A DNA stretch of 45,153 bases from the NCBI GenBank assembly GCA_902780025.1, contig CACZDV010000024.1, positions 1-45,153 of the forward strand, given 5' to 3'. Origin of the DNA: an uncultured Prevotellaceae bacterium. GTDB taxonomy: Bacteria; Bacteroidota; Bacteroidia; Bacteroidales; Bacteroidaceae. A program made the position numbers and the translations under genes. Positions 42,353-45,153 of this stretch are shown in pieces. Position 1 is the stretch's first letter. Each line of letters begins with the position of its first letter. The notes beneath the pieces are model-generated. The model ran no database searches. It saw only the letters and a program-made list of their open reading frames with translations, and had not been told where the DNA came from.

Positions 42353-44419
42353 TTAGAGATTAGAACTGAAGACGAGCAAGGTGAGGTCGTCGTTCTGTTC
42401 GGCACCGTCGCGGAAGCGGTCCACGTCAGCCTTCAGAGCCTCTACGACATCGCGGCAACTGCCGGCAGACAGCGAGGTGAGCAGCTCAATAATGCGGTCC
42501 TCACCATACTGTTCCTGCCGGCAGTTCTCTGCCTCGTTCAGACCGTCGGTGTAGAGCAGCATCATACTGCCGCTGGGCAGGTCCATCTCTTCGCCTGCAT
42601 ATTCCAGGTCGGGCCATAGCCCGAGGGGCGCATTGGTCTCCTTGACGTCAAGAAATGCACAATGTACATTGCCGATGATGGGCGGATTGTGCCCCGCATT
42701 GCAGTATTCTATCCGACGCTGTTTCAGGTCATACATGCAGATGAACATGGTGACAAACATACCCTGCTCGTTGTTCTCGGTCAGTTCGTTGTTCAGTCGG
42801 GTGGCAATCTCTGCGGGAGTTCTCCCCGTCAATGCCAGTGTGCGGAATCCGCGTGTAACTATGGCCATGAAGAGCGAGGCGGGCACACCCTTGCCGCTGA
42901 CATCGCCGATGCAGAAATAGAGCTTGTCACCTTTTCGGAGGAAGTTGTACAGGTCGCCGCCCACCTCCTTGGCGGGTGTCATCGAGGCATACATGTCGAT
43001 GCCCTCTACGCTGGGGAACACACTGGGCACCATCGACATCTGAATGTCGCGGGCAATGCGCAGCTCACTCTCCATGCGCTCTTTGACGGTGGTAGTCTCT
43101 TCCAGTTGGTCGTAGGCCGTCTTCAGTTCGTTGTGGGCTTTCTCAAGGCGGGCGCCCATGCGGTGGCGCACGATGATGTAGATGATAAGGAAGATGATGA
43201 GCGCCGCCATGGTAATCACTTGGCTGATGTGGCGCTGGCGTACGTTTCGTTCGTTCTCGGCGGTCATCTCCAGCTCCTTCTCGTGTACAGCCGCCTCTTC
43301 ACGGGCTTCGGCGCTGCGTGAGAGCGTGATGGCCGAGTCGAGCCGTTCGGCAATGGTCATGCTCACGGCACGGGCTGTGTCTATACGGCCGGCCTTCATA
43401 TTGACTTCATACTTCTTTAAGAGCATTTGCTGTATGTTCTCCAGCGAATAACTGGTGCCGAACGCCTTCATCAGTTCATCCATGCTCCCGAAGTTGTCGG
43501 CGGCATCCTGCCACCGTCCTGCCAGCCGCAGATAGTCGCTGGCCAGTATCTTGCCTTCTGCCGTCTGGAAGAAATCTGTCTGGCAGAACTGCCTGTAGGC
43601 CTCGGCGGCTTCGTCCTTGAACTTCAACCCCTCTAGGGCCCGGGCCAGATAGATGTTGTAGCGTGCCAACTGCTTTTCGGCATAGTCGGGGCGCGCGTCT
43701 GCTTGCTTTTTATATCCCTCAATCAGTTGACGCATGCGCTCAAGCCATAGTCTGGCCTTCTCATAGTCGGCTATTTCCAAGTAGTTGTAACTGATATTGA
43801 TCACGCCTATGATGGCATCGCGGTAAGTGACGGCATTCGGGTGTTTCTTGATATTGTTTAATTGGGCGTTATAGGCTTCTTCCAGACTATTGAAAGTTTT
43901 GTCATCTCTCAATCCGAGACGGCTCTGACAACAACCGATATAAATGAGCATATTGTTGTATTCGCTGGTCGTGTCGCGCCCCAGGCTTTTCAAACGTTCC
44001 GTCGCGGGTATGGCCACTTTCAGGGCGGCTTCATATTCGGTCCATGTATTCAGAAGGCCTGTCAGGCGGTTGGTAATGCCGGCATACACCCGCACGTCCT
44101 CATCGTCGGTGGAGTTCTCTACGGCGGCGATACCCGTCTTCCAGTATAGTTCGGCCATGCGCTTCTGCATCATCCGGTCGTAGGCGTAGCCTAACCAGTA
44201 GCAAGCCTTACCCTCGGAGAAATTTCCCAGCGGCTTGAAACTGTCCACAAGTTCTATGATGCGTGGATAGTCCTTGGCCAAATAGGCCGCGTACACCATG
44301 TCTTCTGCTTCCCTGCGCTGCCTTTCCCGTTCTTGGGAGTCACCTCCACATCCTGACAGGAATAAGGCGGCGACGACCGTCACCACCAACGTCAAACAGT
44401 GAATTATGTTTTTGCTCAT
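42353..44419 (-). CDS. TPR lipoprotein with SpoIIE/PP2C phosphatase domain
   Basis: Translation is taken from the ATG at 44419, with GAGGGAG just upstream; an in-frame ATG at 44476 would lie before the promoter box. The 688-aa protein has a lipobox (LFLSGC, Cys24) and TPR-like helices (30-380), probably in the periplasm. A membrane helix (about 398-418) and a coiled coil follow. A cytoplasmic PP2C-type SpoIIE domain (455-688) has GGDLYNF, GDVSGKG, YTDGLNE and DDLTLLV metal-binding motifs. Such proteins dephosphorylate anti-sigma antagonists in partner-switch signalling, but no antagonist gene is near. It converges with the esterase gene, six bases apart. A full phosphatase, signal unknown. 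Confidence 0.87.
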   Translation of the reverse strand: MSKNIIHCLTLVVTVVAALFLSGCGGDSQERERQRREAEDMVYAAYLAKDYPRIIELVDSFKPLGNFSEGKACYWLGYAYDRMMQKRMAELYWKTGIAAVENSTDDEDVRVYAGITNRLTGLLNTWTEYEAALKVAIPATERLKSLGRDTTSEYNNMLIYIGCCQSRLGLRDDKTFNSLEEAYNAQLNNIKKHPNAVTYRDAIIGVINISYNYLEIADYEKARLWLERMRQLIEGYKKQADARPDYAEKQLARYNIYLARALEGLKFKDEAAEAYRQFCQTDFFQTAEGKILASDYLRLAGRWQDAADNFGSMDELMKAFGTSYSLENIQQMLLKKYEVNMKAGRIDTARAVSMTIAERLDSAITLSRSAEAREEAAVHEKELEMTAENERNVRQRHISQVITMAALIIFLIIYIIVRHRMGARLEKAHNELKTAYDQLEETTTVKERMESELRIARDIQMSMVPSVFPSVEGIDMYASMTPAKEVGGDLYNFLRKGDKLYFCIGDVSGKGVPASLFMAIVTRGFRTLALTGRTPAEIATRLNNELTENNEQGMFVTMFICMYDLKQRRIEYCNAGHNPPIIGNVHCAFLDVKETNAPLGLWPDLEYAGEEMDLPSGSMMLLYTDGLNEAENCRQEQYGEDRIIELLTSLSAGSCRDVVEALKADVDRFRDGAEQNDDLTLLVFSSNL

Positions 44420-44446
44420 ATCTCCCTCTTGTAGATTCTCAGTATG

Positions 44447-44454
44447 CAAAGATA
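44447..44454 (-). promoter_or_regulatory. promoter -7 box of the SpoIIE gene
   Basis: TATCTTTG on the minus strand, 28 bases before the ATG at 44419. The preceding terminator hairpin covers the -33 position. Confidence 0.6.
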
Positions 44455-44460
44455 AACAAA

Positions 44461-44493
44461 AATCCCTGAACCGCAAAACGATTCAGGGATTTT
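44461..44493 (-). terminator. terminator of the HU-smalltalk transcript
   Basis: AATCCCTGAA (44461-44470) pairs with TTCAGGGATT (44482-44491), a perfect 10-base stem with 11-base loop, extended by flanking A and T runs. On the minus strand a TTTTTG tract follows. It ends six bases before the next -7 box. Confidence 0.7.
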
Positions 44494-44540
44494 ATTTGGG
44501 AAATCAGTCTTAATGTTACATGTTATATGTTACATTCTAT

Positions 44541-44654
44541 TCAGAAGTGCAGCGGGCCGTAGCCCATACACGAGGTGGTGGTCAGTGCCGTCAGGAAGGC
44601 GGTGAGCGCGGCTACTATCATCTTCACCGCAATCTCAATGATTCGCTTCTTCAT
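44541..44654 (-). CDS. smalltalk-type small lipoprotein
   Basis: A 37-codon gene starting MKKRIIEIAVKMIVAALTAF and ending with a Cys-containing tail (TTTSCMGYGP). This is the pattern of the tiny 'smalltalk' proteins found next to HU-like DNA-binding genes in Bacteroidota: a short basic start, one hydrophobic helix and a lipobox-like Ser-Cys. The function is unknown. It lies 76 bases after the HU-like gene, on the same strand, and the ATG directly follows a heptamer-repeat stretch. It is too short for standard gene calling. The neighbourhood and sequence pattern make it convincing. Confidence 0.75.
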   Translation of the reverse strand: MKKRIIEIAVKMIVAALTAFLTALTTTSCMGYGPLHF

Positions 44655-44710
44655 CACTCTTCACTATTCACTTCTTCACTTTTCACTCTTCACTATTCAC
44701 TTCTTCACTA
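44649..44710. repeat. heptamer-type repeat array before smalltalk
   Basis: On the plus strand units such as CTCTTCA, CTATTCA, CTTTTCA and 8-base CTTCTTCA alternate. A 26-base segment starting CACTCTTCACTATTC occurs at 44655 and again at 44684. In gene orientation the units read as RAGTGAA, the same family as at 7528-7640. Confidence 0.85.
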
Positions 44711-44730
44711 GCTTCACGCCAGTGAAGCGC

Positions 44731-45153
44731 TTAGGGCTCCGGCTCCGGGTCCGGCTCCGCCTGCTGAATGTTGTACGTGCTCAACGGCGTACGCTGCTGG
44801 TACGACTTCTTCTTGCCGTCGACCGTCTTGTAGAGGGTCTTCACAAGCTGATAGGCCTCGAAGGTGCAGCTCTTCTTCAGCTCGCGCGAGGTCAGTTCCT
44901 CACCCTTGGCGTTCTCAGGACGGAAGCGCAGGTGCACACCCTTGATGTTCTCGTTGATGCCCGCCAGGGCCTCGGGAATGGTGTCTGCGCAGACACTCTC
45001 GATCGTTGGGTAGAACGTGCCCAGACCGTCGAGCTTCACGGGCTGTCCCTGAGCGATAAGTTCCTTCGTGCAGTCCACGATGTTCTGGAGCACCAGCACC
45101 AGCATCTCGTAGGTGGCCAGCTTTCCGTGCTCAGCCAGGTGTCGGGCGAAGCC
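44731..45153 (-). CDS. HU-like DNA-binding protein, N-terminus beyond the window
   Basis: The frame is open from the right edge; an internal ATG at 45105 is preceded by 16 coding codons (starting GFARHLAEHG), so the true start is outside. The visible 140 aa match the Bacteroidota HU-like family. They include a helix pair, KLDGLGTFYPTI, a beta stretch with VHLRFRPE, and a disordered Pro/Glu tail (PDPEPEP). These proteins bind DNA and may shape nucleoid structure; the exact role of this longer subfamily is not known. The linked smalltalk gene downstream supports the assignment. Confidence 0.85.
   Translation of the reverse strand, partial: GFARHLAEHGKLATYEMLVLVLQNIVDCTKELIAQGQPVKLDGLGTFYPTIESVCADTIPEALAGINENIKGVHLRFRPENAKGEELTSRELKKSCTFEAYQLVKTLYKTVDGKKKSYQQRTPLSTYNIQQAEPDPEPEP

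Overview
The window reads as chromosomal DNA of a Bacteroidales species, most likely of the Prevotella group. The evidence is promoters of the Bacteroidota type (TTTG, about 19-20 bases, TAnnTTTG), weak or absent Shine-Dalgarno sites, PorW and PorX of the type IX secretion system (T9SS), several secreted proteins ending in Prevotella-style sorting tails (YDLQGRR...G.YI...), and a small 'smalltalk' lipoprotein beside an HU-like protein. The species cannot be fixed from the sequence alone.

Positions 1 to about 6070 look like one end of an integrative element. A tyrosine recombinase (4672-5850) reads away from a tRNA-Pro(GGG) gene (6072-6144), whose 3' end faces the element. Leftward lie a minus-strand operon of a PP-loop ATPase of the PAPS-reductase/DndC type and three unknown proteins (4486-1802), a small plus-strand gene with a palindromic operator (1571-1795), a single-stranded DNA-binding protein and short unknown genes that run off the left edge.

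Positions 6239-15233 form a tightly packed plus-strand operon: aroA, a Cys-rich small membrane protein, porW, porX, tsaE and, oddly, a GH95 glycosidase. Seven-base tandem repeats occur at gene junctions and inside genes here. They supply stop and start codons and encode loop insertions.

Positions 15295-27989 hold three single-gene or two-gene units, each with its own promoter: a giant esterase-GH5 fusion followed by a 57-aa peptide, and two 1280-1360 aa secreted proteins with no recognisable catalytic domain but with repeated carbohydrate-binding-like modules. All three giants carry T9SS-type tails. Between them lies a 140-base block of nested inverted repeats.

Positions 27982-42346 form one seven-gene operon: GH98 (T9SS tail), GH97, a double GH43-CBM6 protein, GH8, a degenerate sensor, an intact hybrid-free sensor histidine kinase, and a lipoprotein carboxylesterase. 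The enzyme set fits stepwise breakdown of a decorated cereal xylan: GH98 and GH5 cut outside the cell, and GH43, GH8, GH97 and GH95 trim oligosaccharides in the periplasm. No SusC/SusD transporter pair is present, which is unusual for a Bacteroidota polysaccharide locus.

Positions 42353-45153 are on the minus strand: a TPR-SpoIIE phosphatase lipoprotein, a smalltalk protein, heptamer repeats, and the end of an HU-like DNA-binding protein cut by the right edge.
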